Source: Priapulus caudatus (Eukaryota > Priapulida > Priapulimorpha > Priapulimorphida > Priapulidae). From it: a DNA stretch of 30,710 nt. A model generated the notes under the pieces. It saw only the letters and a list, made by a program, of their open reading frames with translations. It was not told the origin of the DNA and made no database searches. Position numbers and translations under genes: made by a program. This document shows positions 1 to 11,751 of this stretch, piece by piece (position 1 is the stretch's first letter; each line of letters begins with the position of its first letter). The DNA lies in assembly GCF_000485595.1 (NCBI RefSeq), contig NW_014577163.1:238635-269344 (forward strand), read 5' to 3'.

Positions 1-39
<39 letters not shown>
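1..39. repeat. (GA)n microsatellite
   Basis: Uninterrupted GA dinucleotide run at the left edge of the window, continuing out of it. Positions 40-243 beyond it hold no exon. Confidence 0.95.
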
Positions 40-44
<5 letters not shown>

Positions 45-243
45 GCGTGGAAGAAGGTTAAAGACAGTGGTGGCAAAGGAGAAGCAGAGATACGTAGCAG
101 AATAAAACCAATAGCGTACAAGAGAGTGAATACGAGCGAGAACGAAAGAGAAGAGAGCAAAAAAAATGTGTTGCGAGAGTGGAATAAACGGAGAGATTCA
201 GATAGGGTGAAGCAGTCGACAGCACTACAGTCGCAGCGCATAC

Positions 244-609
244 CAGTTTCAAAATGCGTCTGATCTCGCTGACGACTCTGTCGGGGTCCTGCACGGAGCA
301 GAGCGCCGCTGTCGTCACCACCGCGTCGACACTACCTGTAGCAATGACGTCCATGTCTTCGGCTCCCTGAATTATCAAGCTTGCCTTCACGTGCGGCGCG
401 CGCGCCAGATTCTTCGCCAGGAAGCGCGGCCACTCAGGGTTCGGGTCGACGCACGTCACCCTACACGAAGGGTAGTAGCCGAAGTTGCATCCCGGTCCTG
501 AGCCGACCTCGACGATATTCAACTCATCGGCGCCATCGTCAATCTTGCCGTCGCCGCCGTCGCCGCCGTCGCCGCCGCCGCCGCTGCCGCCAAGGTCAGC
601 AAACAGCTC
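244..609 (-). CDS. TMT1-like exon 2: SAM-binding methyltransferase core
   Basis: 122 codons between CAG acceptor and GTATGC donor. It begins ELFADL, then has a Gly/Asp run (GGSGGGGDGGDGGDG) not present in vertebrate homologues, then INIVEVG-type motif I (LNIVEVGSGPGCNFGYYP), CRVTCVDPNPEW, and EDMDVIATGSVDAVV, ending EIRRILKL where the family continues with Gly-Gly. The Gly/Asp run is encoded by GGC/GAC codons (GCC GTC on the plus strand at about 551-594) and looks like a trinucleotide expansion at the linker before the Rossmann fold. Confidence 0.9.
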
Positions 610-2632
610 CTGATGAAGACCGGAAGACGTCATTCAGGGCTGCTGGCAGGCGATGTTGTTAATTTTTCATGGCTGTAGCTGTTACTAATGTTTCGCAACG
701 CCCCGTTCGTTTCTAACGGGGTCGCAGTCGTAAGAACACGAATCCAATCAACACGCTGCGGTTGAATTTTCGACAATCGAATTAATTCTAATGAGAGACG
801 CTGAATAGGCGCACTGGCACGCCGCGCACAAGCCCGACGAGCGGCTGTTGGTGCACCGCTCGTTACAGCGTCTTACTCTGCTATAATGCCGCTTGGCGCG
901 TAACCGGTGGGGGGGGGGGGTCTCGCGCCTAACCACGCTACGATGGCCGCGGTGTACCCGTTGCGATGAATTCGATCGTGTTTAATCAAACGTTGTGACT
1001 TCGGGCACCGTCTTCCCGACACGTTAGCCGTAGGTTAAATCAAGAGTTTGTCTTCCTGTCAACGCCGATAAATACAATTGAGTGAGGGCATATCACGTGA
1101 TCGGCTGCATTTACCAAATAAAAAAATTTCGCACACAGGTGCATCTTCTACCTGTTGGAATGTTGTGGTAACGCAACCAAAATGGTGCCTGCGTGCGACA
1201 CACGGATACATATCGATGCACGGTGCTGCTGGAACAACTAGCCGAACACGGAAATGGATGTTTTATAAGCTTGCGTAAAACCGAAACTGTCGTCTATCCG
1301 AAATTTTGGTTCCATTTAGCCGTCAGTCTTTATCAAGACTTGATATATGTGCGTTACGACGCACTACGTCCTATGATTCCATTAGATGTGTTTATTTCCG
1401 TTTAGTTCGTTATATTCTTTTAATTAAGATCACGACAGTGCAAATATGTCATTTCCCAAGTTACTACGGAATGCGTCTTCTGAGTAGGCCCTATAAGCGG
1501 CCATGTTGAATGCGACCAGTTTCTGAATATATTTCACTATAAATTATTTATTACGAGAGGGCAAGTGTTCTGGGCGCGAAAGACGTAGGTATACTTTATA
1601 TATTAGAATCTGCAATAACCATTGGGTACATAATTATGGCCTGCTCATGGTAGGCCTATATTCCTCTACGTATTACATTTTACACGTTATAATTTACGCT
1701 ATTTCGAAAGCTATTTCACTGCAGCACGTAGATCTTGCGTAACCTTTTGCTGCGCCATGAGCCTGTGCCGTAACGAAAAGTTAAAAGTGGCATACGACAA
1801 TAGCCTCCCGCCAATTGTTCACCAATGTTTCACTATTTCGTCTGTGGAAAGGTACCTCTTTTGAATTTTTTGCAGTAAAACTCGGCACTAGAGTGCACTA
1901 ATTTGCAATATGCAGGCAAGGTAGAAGCCTCGTGGACGTCTAGAAAGCATTAGAAGTGAGATTGGTCTAGGCGTGTAATTGTGCCATTCCGTCAATTGGC
2001 TTAGCCACGGTGACCGATCCGCCAATTTTGTGTTTGACACGGAAACCGACTATATGCTGAAAATGATCGAAAACAATCTGGCAAGTTTCGATTGACGGTT
2101 GGACTTTGAATCTACAGGTGTTCATTTAGCATGAATAAAGTGTAATTATATAGTATTGTAGTATGTAAGTATTTTTTATGTATATATAATATGCAAGTCT
2201 GTTAAAAAGAAAAGTAAAGATTCTGCTAGTATAGTTCATACAAATGCAGCAAAAGAAAACATAGAGACGAGATAGCACAGCTGCCACACAGAAACTGTTC
2301 ACAACCCCTTCGATTAAATGCTACGGGTGTGCGGCTAGACGCGCGTGCAACACCACGGGTACACGGGCGCGCGCAGGCGGAAGCAAGGAACGCAGACACA
2401 GAGCGAGCCGACGCGCGTGTATAATTCTCACAGTTTTTGTCGAGTGCATCTCCGTGTGGTAGGGTCCTGAGAAGTAGTAGAATGTCCACGCGAAGTGTTT
2501 TTGCCGCAAGGATTCGATGAGCGGTAGCGCGCGGGTAGTCCACACGTGTACGAAGAACCGCACGAGCCACGCCAGCCACTCGTCGGCACCCATCGTCGGC
2601 ATCGTCACGCCTGAACTCGCCATGCGCAGCAT
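244..2632 (-). CDS. TMT1 (METTL7A/B)-like: TMT1/METTL7-like thiol S-methyltransferase, 5' two coding exons (3' end outside window)
   Basis: CDS is join of 2432-2632 and 244-609 on the minus strand, 189 codons so far. Family members are membrane-anchored enzymes of ER and lipid droplets that transfer methyl from S-adenosylmethionine to alkyl thiols. The joined product reads EMHSTKT/ELFADL at the splice, which lines up with KMESKKRELFS in human TMT1B. It then carries the SAM motif I (VEVGSGPG), the acidic post-I motif (VTCVDPNPEWPRF) and the later AEDMDVIATGSVDAVVTT-ALCSV block typical of the family. Splice phases agree (0/0): donor GTGAGA after the ACT codon at 2432, acceptor CAG before GAG at 609. 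The exon at 244 ends on a GTATGC donor, so the Gly-Gly strand and C-terminal helices must be encoded below position 1. Family assignment is firm; whether it is nearer TMT1A or TMT1B is not resolved. Confidence 0.85.
610..2431 (-). other. TMT1-like intron 1
   Basis: 1.8-kb phase-0 intron. It holds a run of about 12 G at 908-919 and otherwise unremarkable A+T-rich sequence. No exon of either neighbouring gene and no RNA gene was seen in it. Confidence 0.6.
2432..2632 (-). CDS. TMT1-like exon 1: N-terminal anchor region
   Basis: 67 codons from the first in-frame ATG (2632) to a GTGAGA donor. In-frame stop TGA lies upstream with no ATG between, so 2632 is the earliest possible start; three more Met codons follow within 14 residues (Met4, Met11, Met14). 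Residues ~19-30 (WLAWLVRFFVHV) are the only hydrophobic stretch and would be the membrane anchor, weaker than in vertebrate TMT1. A CAG acceptor just before the ATG (2634-2636) means a 5' untranslated exon could exist upstream. The C-terminal part (KHFAWTFYYFSGPYHTEMHS) matches the family only loosely; the assignment rests on position, strand, phase and the fit at the splice. Confidence 0.7.
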
Positions 2633-2691
2633 CACTGACAGAGACACGCAAGGCCAGATAAATGCAAATCGTCAGATTTAGAGAGAGCGAT

Positions 2692-2696
<5 letters not shown>

Positions 2697-2733
<37 letters not shown>
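2697..2733. repeat. (CAA)n microsatellite, short block
   Basis: About 12 perfect CAA/AAC units just upstream (minus strand) of the first TMT1-like coding exon, followed by degenerate CAACGAAGA units to about 2790. Confidence 0.9.
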
Positions 2734-2734
<1 letters not shown>

Positions 2735-2833
2735 CTGACCACAACGAAGACAACGAAGACAAAAACAACGAATACAACTTACACCGCCGATGACGACGAC
2801 TACCACAGCAGCAACAAGAATAACAACATCTAC

Positions 2834-2836
2834 AGC

Positions 2837-2919
<83 letters not shown>
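2834..2919. repeat. (CAA)n microsatellite, long block
   Basis: About 28 uninterrupted CAA units. Translating either strand gives poly-Thr or poly-Cys/Leu runs with no other protein character, so these open frames are not called as genes. Confidence 0.95.
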
Positions 2920-2920
<1 letters not shown>

Positions 2921-3814
2921 ACGATCTCACAAAAACTTAAATAAGATAACGTGCATGCGTGGAGAGGGGAGGATACGAATTAACAGAGACATAGTAAAGG
3001 TTGGGATATTATCGTAAAATGAGATTCAAGAGAATTGAAATAATGATATTGGGTTAGCATAGGGTATAATAAGATTTATGGTAATTTCTATGATGACATT
3101 GGATTAGCATAATGACCATGTAGCGAATAATTATTTTATTGGTGTGTTATTATAAATACTCGCGTTTTTTACTATACAATATACTTAATAAGAATAAACT
3201 TTCACGTGCACTGAGCGCAAATTATCAAAATCAATAGTAATACATGATGCTAAAATATGCCACCACGGTAAAATAAAATATAATATATATATATATATAA
3301 TATATAATAAATAAAATATAAGATAAAATATATTATCATTGCAGATTATTTCATTGATAAAACAAAACGCGACTGTATTTCGTAGCAGAATATCTCATCG
3401 GCAACATTTGTCATCGCGTCCAGGACTGTTAAAATAGGGCTGGTCCTTTCTCAAAAGATGCTTAATGAGAATAAAACTTTTGCAAAAACTCTCTAACGCT
3501 CTAGCAGTGAGAAGTCCATAATTTACATACCACAATTAACACTCTCTAATCTACACTTACTGTTGTCTGAAGCCCCAGTCACCTATAAGTGCAGATGCAC
3601 TTCGTGTGTGTTGGCGCTGATCGCAGCTTTCCTCTGTGTTTCGCATGCACCGCCGAACCTGGACTTTATACAGACGATATTTCGTCGAGGAAAAGGGAGA
3701 GAGAGAAAAGATTCCAGTTGGTCTTGCCTCGTCACCCTTCATCGGGTCAATTGAAAACACCTGGTCGCAGCTCGGATTGCTGTGCTCAACGCAATTGTAT
3801 ACCTATATGCGCGA
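2920..3814. other. Intergenic sequence, no feature seen
   Basis: A+T-rich DNA with a short TA run near 3280-3302. I see no exon with splice sites here. Open frames around 3557-3760 have no recognisable similarity. Confidence 0.5.
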
Positions 3815-3934
<120 letters not shown>

Positions 3935-4139
3935 TGTGAAAGCGAAGGAGCGGAGGGAGAGTGGGGACTGAAGGTGGGAGATAGGACAGAACAGAGCAAG
4001 AGAGCTGGAATGAGAGACGATGGGAGAAGGGAAAGCACGAACGAGGGTAAAGCGGAGAAAAGCGCGAGAGAAAGTGAGAGAAAGAAATGATAAAAGGAGG
4101 CAGTGCCTATGCATAAGTGAAACATCCGCCACCCTCCGA

Positions 4140-4174
4140 AGGATGCTAGAGAGAGAAAGAGGCGAGATAGGAGA

Positions 4175-4217
<43 letters not shown>

Positions 4218-4225
4218 AAGAGAAA

Positions 4226-4278
<53 letters not shown>

Positions 4279-4625
4279 GGGAGCGAGCGAGATATTGGCA
4301 GATTATATAACGAGGGGCGTGACATCGGACAGAAATAGAGGGAGCTATAGAGGCGCGCGAGCGAGAGAAGAGGTGACAAGAGGCCGAGGTTGGAGAGGAC
4401 GGAGAGGCGAGAGTGATAGAGAGATGCATGAGTAAGCGCAAAGAGATGCGCGGAGAGAGATATGAGGGAGCGAGCGAGAAGGAATAAAGATAGACAGAGG
4501 AAGAGCGAGAGGCTAGGGGATATCTATAGAGAGAGAGGGAAGAGAGAGAGGCGAGAGAGAGAGAAATTAGAGAGAAGCGAAGACGAGAGAGATAGAGAGA
4601 GAGAAAGCGAGAGAGAGGAGTGAGA

Positions 4626-4667
<42 letters not shown>

Positions 4668-4740
4668 TAGCGAGCTAGAGAAGAGAAAAGGAGTGAGAGG
4701 CAACGGGACATATACAAGAAGAGAGGCGCGCTGAAGCAAT
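4140..4740. repeat. GA-rich compound repeat at the start of duplication copy 1
   Basis: Contains perfect GA runs at about 4178-4274 and 4631-4657 and a purine-rich linker between them with GGGAGCGAGCGAGATAT. The linker recurs at 11750-12110 at the start of duplication copy 2. Confidence 0.9.
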
Positions 4741-7547
4741 TGGGGAAACCGCATATGTGCATGTAAATGTGCGCTCATTTTTGCGAAATAACTAGCGCTA
4801 GGTGTAATCAGATGAAACCAGAAGATGTACACCGGCTTAACGTAGAATATTGGTAACAATGCGTGTACATTATGTCATCGGTTTATTTACTTGATAATTC
4901 ATGTCATCGTGTTGATATCTGAATCGTTTTGATCATAGATTTTCGCAGCATTAAATTGACTACGTCACGAATTTTCTATGTGCTACATCTGTAGAAATGG
5001 TTTGTTGCAATTTTACATGAAAAGTAAGTATACGCGCTTAACAATTTATGCGCTGAAATTCCTTACCTGATAAGATATGTACAATGTATCGCTTTGCATT
5101 TTGTGAAAAAGTGGATTTTTTTTTTTCCAACTTTTACTATTTTTCGGTGACGTAATCACTTTAAGCTCTTGGCACTGCCATGCTAAGGATATGCAGTTTA
5201 ACTGTGTAAGCGTGACGAATGGGAATGGGGAGCCAAGAGATGTGTGACAAGTGCTCGGCGTACAATCTCCCAGTAAATCACCGTGCTCATACACTGTTCA
5301 GACACATACATTTCTAGTATATATGATTATATGAGGTTTGAAGCAGCACACATGCATCACGCGCTTACACACATGCGTGTATGCGCACAATACTTCATTA
5401 CTACGCTTGGTAAATACACCGCGCAAACATGTAAACGAACGCACACGCGCACATGCAGGCACAGCTGCACTGCTCACACGTAACTCGTACGTAAAATCGC
5501 GCGCTCGAACGTAACGCGCTCGCGTGCCCTCGTTATAGCATTACATTGGCATTACACGCATTTGCTGTGTGTGATTGGCGCGACAGGACTGGCTCTACAC
5601 ATGAACTCAAATTCGAGCGTAGCGGGGTTGTTAAATATGCAATCTGTAAAGTAAACTAGAGGAACGGCTTCGCGGTCTCGATTCGATTTTTCGGTTGCCT
5701 AGGGTACGAAGATAATTTTAGACATATCTATAAGGCTCATTTGTGGCACGTGTACGTGGCGTGCGTGCGTGCGATACCGCGCTGCGTGCGTGTCGCTAAG
5801 CCGCAGCTAAGGATGTGGGCAGGTGTGTGACGCATCGTGTGTAAGCGCGATTGCGTTCATGTACACGCGTGCGCGCATGCGTGCTTTCATGTAAGATTCA
5901 TAAGCAACTACGACAATATGTATGCCCAGCGAGGCACGCGATTTTATGACTGAAGGCTGGTCACATCCTGCCGTCCGTTGATAGAATACCCACTCTATAC
6001 GTGCTGCTTTTAAATATTAACATTTCATTATACTTATCGCTGTCTCTCGGTGTATATCAGGAAATGACGCTGACGTGGCATAAGTATGTATGATCAGCTG
6101 AATAATAATAAGTGATTGCATCTACGTGCGCCGTGTCATATGAAAATAAGGAAATGGACATATAAAGATGATTGTGTAAAGCCGTATCGTGAACTGGCGG
6201 CAGTTTGTGCGTGCATGGATCGTGCGCGCTGTTTTGTATGTGGCGTATTGTACGTATATACGTGCGCGAGCGTGCGCCGTATGTTGTATGATGCATATAC
6301 GTCATATACGTGTCGTTACGCATGTCGTTAATTTATATATTACAAAGCATTTCCTAATAGGCATACAGAAAATGTTGCTTATAATATATACAGAAATGTG
6401 TTTCTTTCATTTAAAAACTTCAGTAGATATGCTGTTTAATATTCTTATTTTTATTATATATGAATATATCTCTCATAATTTGTATTGAATGGTAAAAAGT
6501 AAATTGATCACTTACATTGTATTGCCGTTGATCCGAAAATCCGCTGCTCGTGTACACGCGCATCACCGAAAGTTGTGGCTTCTAAAGCACGAATGAAATC
6601 ATACCAGCAGACTCTTAATTCAGTTATTATTCCTTCAGCACACAGCGACATCTACGAACAGTGTGACAACACCTCAACAACTTCAATCGATAGTGAAACA
6701 TCTATGTCATACACAATTACTATAAGTTCCCGCCCCACATCGGTGCACTGACAATCGACTGGTGAGCAAAAATGATCAGCCCACCTATGCAATCGGCTAC
6801 TCTCTTCGAAACAACAGAACTTTGAATCAGAATGAACAAAGGGCCACTTCCTGCTAAACAAAAGGGCCGGCTCTCGTCAGCAATATGCTAGTATTTGTCA
6901 AATAATGGGATAGTTTTTGCCTGGATACACTATAGTCTGTTCCACATACACGTTTCTAATACCGACATCTTACATGTGTCTCGGAGAACCTGCTACCTAC
7001 TCAAAAGAAATAATTGATCATAATAAGTTTTGCAGAGTATAAACTTTAAGAGAAAGTAAATGAATTTTGCAGTATGCTAATTTGTTGTTTGTAGTTTTAT
7101 GTTGATAGGAACCCAAATTTGCTCATATATACGATTAGTATATATGCTAACTAAATGCTAACCAAGCAGCTTCCTTTCAAGCAGTGACAGAAAAAATCCG
7201 GCGAAACTTAATCATCAGAAATAAAAACCCGTAAACTCCAGACCATTGGAAAATATAGTAATATCTTACCAGTACAATCACCAATATATAATTATCTGAT
7301 ACATTCCTTCATGTGACACTTTCGTGTGTGTCCAATTCTTTCTGTGACATCCCCTCATCTTACAAATTTCCTCACGTGACACAGTCTTCTTTCTTGTACG
7401 ACATCCCCCATGTAATGCATTCTCTTATATCTAACACATTATTTTCTGTGAAGCCCTTCCAACCATTCCTTCCACTCTGAAAGCCATAACGGCTACAGAC
7501 CAAGAGCCATCAGGGGCATAGACCACACATTCTCTTCACGTCCTTAA
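4741..7547. other. Intergenic DNA downstream of MVP (copy 1)
   Basis: No coding exon seen. A stretch at 5340-6310 is rich in alternating purine-pyrimidine (GCGTGCGTGCG, ACACACATGCG). It differs from the matching part of copy 2 (12110-14916) by frequent single-base indels. The MVP 3' untranslated region must start at 7547, but I see no clear polyadenylation signal close to the stop. Confidence 0.55.
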
Positions 7548-7709
7548 TTACTCGCAGGCAGATTCGTCGTCGTCCACCTTTTGTTTCTTTGCCGGCTGTG
7601 CAATAGGCAGAGCACCGATCATGCCGTGCGCAGTGTTGAACAAGTTGATTGGCGTTGATCCATCAGTGATCAATGTCGACTGTATTCCCAGAGACTGCAG
7701 AAGCTTTGC
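7548..7709 (-). CDS. MVP: MVP exon k (cap-ring, stop)
   Basis: 53 codons and TAA, acceptor GCTTGCAG. Encodes [35 protein letters not shown], then a short charged tail [15 protein letters not shown]. Mammalian MVP has a longer Gly/Pro/Ala-rich tail here. Confidence 0.98.
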   Translation of the reverse strand, partial: AKLLQSLGIQSTLITDGSTPINLFNTAHGMIGALPIAQPAKKQKVDDDESACE

Positions 7710-10700
7710 CTGCAAGCAGCATTGATGAACGTAAGTGTCGTGATCTGTCACTGCATGTCCCCCCTCTCCGCACAATTAATCAATATTGATACTCCAGCTT
7801 TCTACATCGTTATCAGTTCTTATTCTGTTATGCTGCTCATCAATTCTGTGTAAGTAATATCAACGTGAGATGATGTGAACGGCTTGCATCAACGTGAAAA
7901 ACTTGCATTTTATTTTAAATCATGAGTGTAACTTGTGTCAATCACCACGAGCAATGTGTGTCCGCCTGGCAGTTTAAATAGCCTCTAAGCGACAGGTAAT
8001 AAGATATATGACAAACCTGCATCTCCGGTCCGGCTATAGCAATCGCGCGGATCGTATCTGCCCCTATGGCTTTCACCATGTTTGCAAACTCCTCCACTTT
8101 AATGTTGCTATGAATGCGGCTCTTCTCAACCTCAAGAGCGTTCTGCTCACGAACATAATGAACCTCAGCTTCTCTGGCGTTCTGTAGACGCTGCAGCTCC
8201 GATGCCTACAGTGCATGTTTAAACACCAGAAAAAAAACACGAGTTTGTACCACCGGCAGAGTGTACCCATTTAACCTTGCGAACCCAGTTACGTTCCGCA
8301 CAATTATTTGCAAAGAGAAATGCAAGCTGGCTATAATATATATACACCGATACATTATTACATTAACGCAAGGCATTAAGGACATCGCAGGTGTACACTA
8401 GTGAGTTTACTTACGGCCTCTATTGATGTGGCTTCAGCCTTCAGTCTCGCCTGCTGTACTGCAGCTTCCCCTTCAATCTTCTCAGCTTCTGCACGACCCT
8501 GCGCCTCAGCCTTTGCCTGGCCGGTGCTCTCAATTGCTGCACTGAGTGCCTATGAGAGGTAAAAGTACAGGGATGTCACACACATACGCAGCAATTATTG
8601 GACGAGATTTCATGAGATTACAATACAGGAGTAACAGACTGACAACCCTCGAGACATCACTCATAGTTCTCAGTGTTACACCCAGTGTATCTTTCTCTCT
8701 TTGGACCCCACTTGTTTGAATCCACAGAGAATCAGCAGATATTGAGCCAATTTGTTGGGTTTACAGACTGACAAGTCTGTACAGATGGGACATCAGAAAC
8801 GTAGGGGGAAATACAAGCAGTGAGCTCACCTGTAGTTCCAGCAGGTTTCGCCTCGACTTCTCTGCCTCTGCCTCGTCCAGGATCTTCTGTCTCTCGAGCT
8901 TGCCCTTTGCTTGCTGCTCTAGACGCTGTGCCTCATGCCTGCAATGAAGTATACCCTCTTCATTATCACATCTCTTATATCTCAATAATTCAACATGAGC
9001 AGTCATGCTGAATTACATTCCTTAAATCCTTACAATAAAGTAAGGGAGAAAACAAACAAATTAGCAAATGTGTAAGACTACAAAACATCGAGCAGACTAA
9101 TCAACGAGTGATTAAACAAATAATGAAGGATACGAATGAATTAGTGAAATGCAGACGAGTGAGGGAGCGAATGAGCAAATGAGTGAACAGGCAAACCAGC
9201 GAGGGTATGGTCGGAACTGAATGGTATGGTAGAAGAAAGTGAGCAGATGGACAGCGTGCCAAATCACGAGGTGAGCACGTGTTGTCGCTCCTGACCTGGC
9301 TGCTGCCTCCTGCGAGCTGGTGGTGATTTCTATCGCTAGCTGCACAGACTTCATGAGTGAATCGCGTGTGCGCTGGTCGACGGGCTCCACAGATTGGATG
9401 TCTACGCTTGTGATGAACAGGGAGTTCTGCTCAAAACACAGGTGCTTGCGCACATTCATCTCAGCATCCATGCCGAATACCGCTACGCGGATGATCTTCG
9501 CCGAATTCTGCCAAAAGATGGCGCAAGTGAGAGTTAATGCAGATGACACGTGACGTTCACGTTAAACGAAAAATTACTATTATGCAGTAAAATGACGTTG
9601 CATTTTAGATTTGAGAATTGTCATTACAAATTTGAATTCCACAAAGACTTAAAGAAGATAAAGAAGGAATGCGAATGAAAGAAGTATAGTAGCTAAGGAC
9701 AGTGGCTCACATTCACATGCACACACACATCCAGCCGGTGGCCAACGCTTTAAGAATACTAAGCCAAACAGGTGTTAACAAGCTCATCCTTACACGCACG
9801 CACGTTGACCGCCACGAATGTCACTCAACGTTTATGCGTGATTACGACATGCTGATGGGCGATGCTGTTTCATACACACACTCGTCTCTCACCTTGTGAA
9901 AGTCGTCAAACGGAATGCTGGCGACGGAACCGCGGATGCGTGAAGCGATCGCTTTGCAGGCATCGCCGACAAAATCTGCGACACTGAACAGCCGGCTCTT
10001 CTGGGTCTCCTCCTCCGGAAGATCAAAATGCCTGCGGGGCAAGAATGGGTGAAGGCATGATGGTAAGGTGGCGAGTTCCGCTCGCCTCATCAGACTACAG
10101 GCACTACATTAATTTTTATAATTATAATATTTAATTAAAATAATAATCCTGTTTTTATAATTATAAAAACAAGATCTACTAATCACACCATCCTCTCATT
10201 GAACTGCACGTCACTTGCTATCAAGCAATCGAATGCAGTCTAAAAGTTACGCATTAGGAGTTACATGCCAGTAAACGAAAACGGACTAAACCACAGATCT
10301 ATGTCTCGGCATACATAACCATGCTGTCTCATCAAACATCAGACAATATGTTCTTCACTATTGCGTGATCGCACACGTGCAGTGACCCAACCTGAAAACT
10401 GGTTTTGCCACACAAAATAACATGTTGCCTAGTAATGTACCAGTTGTAGGCCAACTGCAACTGCAGCCGTGCGTGATCCGCCGTCTCCACGGTAACAATG
10501 TCGGTAAAGAAGTCAGGGCCTAGCAGCAGACAGAGCGCCTTGATCACATTGGGTTTCTTCGGCTTACCGCCAGACAGACTCAGCTGTGTAAATTGCTCAT
10601 CCGGTGACAGCATAACTAGGTCAGGCCCAAAGATCACCCTAGAAGAAGTGTAAGGAGAGTTATAATCAATGTAAAAGTAATCACGATTTAGCCTATGAAA

Positions 10701-11697
10701 AGGAGAACACTCTAATTAACTAGAACGTGAAAACTAAGCTATTCAAATTGGAGATAGAATATTATAAACTAGAAATGGTAGTTGTAGCCAACCACATGTA
10801 TCCCCCGCAATCTAGTATGAATGAAATATCTGCTGGTTTTAGTACGCGACACACCTTCTCCCCAAGATGTGTAAGTATACCAAGTTTGCTCGCGCGAGGT
10901 CAATTAGGGGCCCGAGTTATAGAGCGGAAGGGAAATATGATCAAGGTCAAGGTCAAATAAAGGTCGCAGTGACCTGGTTTTGGTACGCAACACACCTTCT
11001 CCCCAAGATGTCTAAGTATACAGTCCGACCTCCTTTATCAGGCCACGCAGGGACAATCCGGATATGGGATTTGGCCGGATATGAGAGTTATGCTCAAACA
11101 CAGCATTTCTATGCAGTTCAGTAGGATTTATGCATGTGATAATGTATTTACTCGTTGCTATGATTGATTATTTGTAACAAACTCTCGTGTTTTATGGTTT
11201 TATGGTTTATGAAATTTATGTAAATAAAATTAAATAAAACAGAAATTTTACCACTTCGGTTTATGTTTGTTTCTTTTGTGCTGAGATCTAGGGCTGTAAC
11301 GATCGATACACTTGCGGCGTTGTATGCCTAGGCTAGGGCTGTTACATGTGCGCGGCAGCGGCGCCTTTGATTGAAGTACGGGGCTCGATCGATCGCGAGC
11401 GTGTAGCGAGGTAGCGTGTTTCACTAACGTCCGCTAGTAAAAGTTGTTCGTTAACGGACGAAAGTTGTCCGGAGGCATAGCGGACAACACACACACGCAC
11501 GCACACACACATTTTTGTTCATTCATATAGTATACAATGTATATATCTTTTATTCCTTGGTAGTTTTTACAGCATCAACAAGTGAGTACGTATTCGTGAA
11601 ATATTCGTATTAATATGGCCGTATATTTATACATGTACATGTACATGGGCGTTTGCTCTTACGGTAAGTGTGTTTGTTTTGTGTATGTGATAGCTGT

Positions 11698-11751
<54 letters not shown>

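Larger units (their letters stand above)
4184..11698. repeat. Tandem direct duplication, copy 1 (~7.5 kb)
   Basis: Starts within the GA tract and ends at TGATAGCTGTG (11698), where copy 2 starts immediately with another GA tract. It carries the 3' intergenic DNA of MVP, the seven last MVP exons with introns (all intact here), and the left end of a pogo-like element. The exact left boundary cannot be set because it lies in the microsatellite. Confidence 0.92.

Noticed and set aside
2790-3017. Poly-Thr frame and, on the other strand, poly-Cys and poly-Leu frames over the CAA tracts
   Set aside because: Pure trinucleotide repeat translation.
8665-8730. TTTGAATCC (copy 2: GTTCGAATCC at 16195) as a tRNA T-arm or box B
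   Set aside because: No cloverleaf or box A could be drawn in either copy; it lies in an MVP intron.
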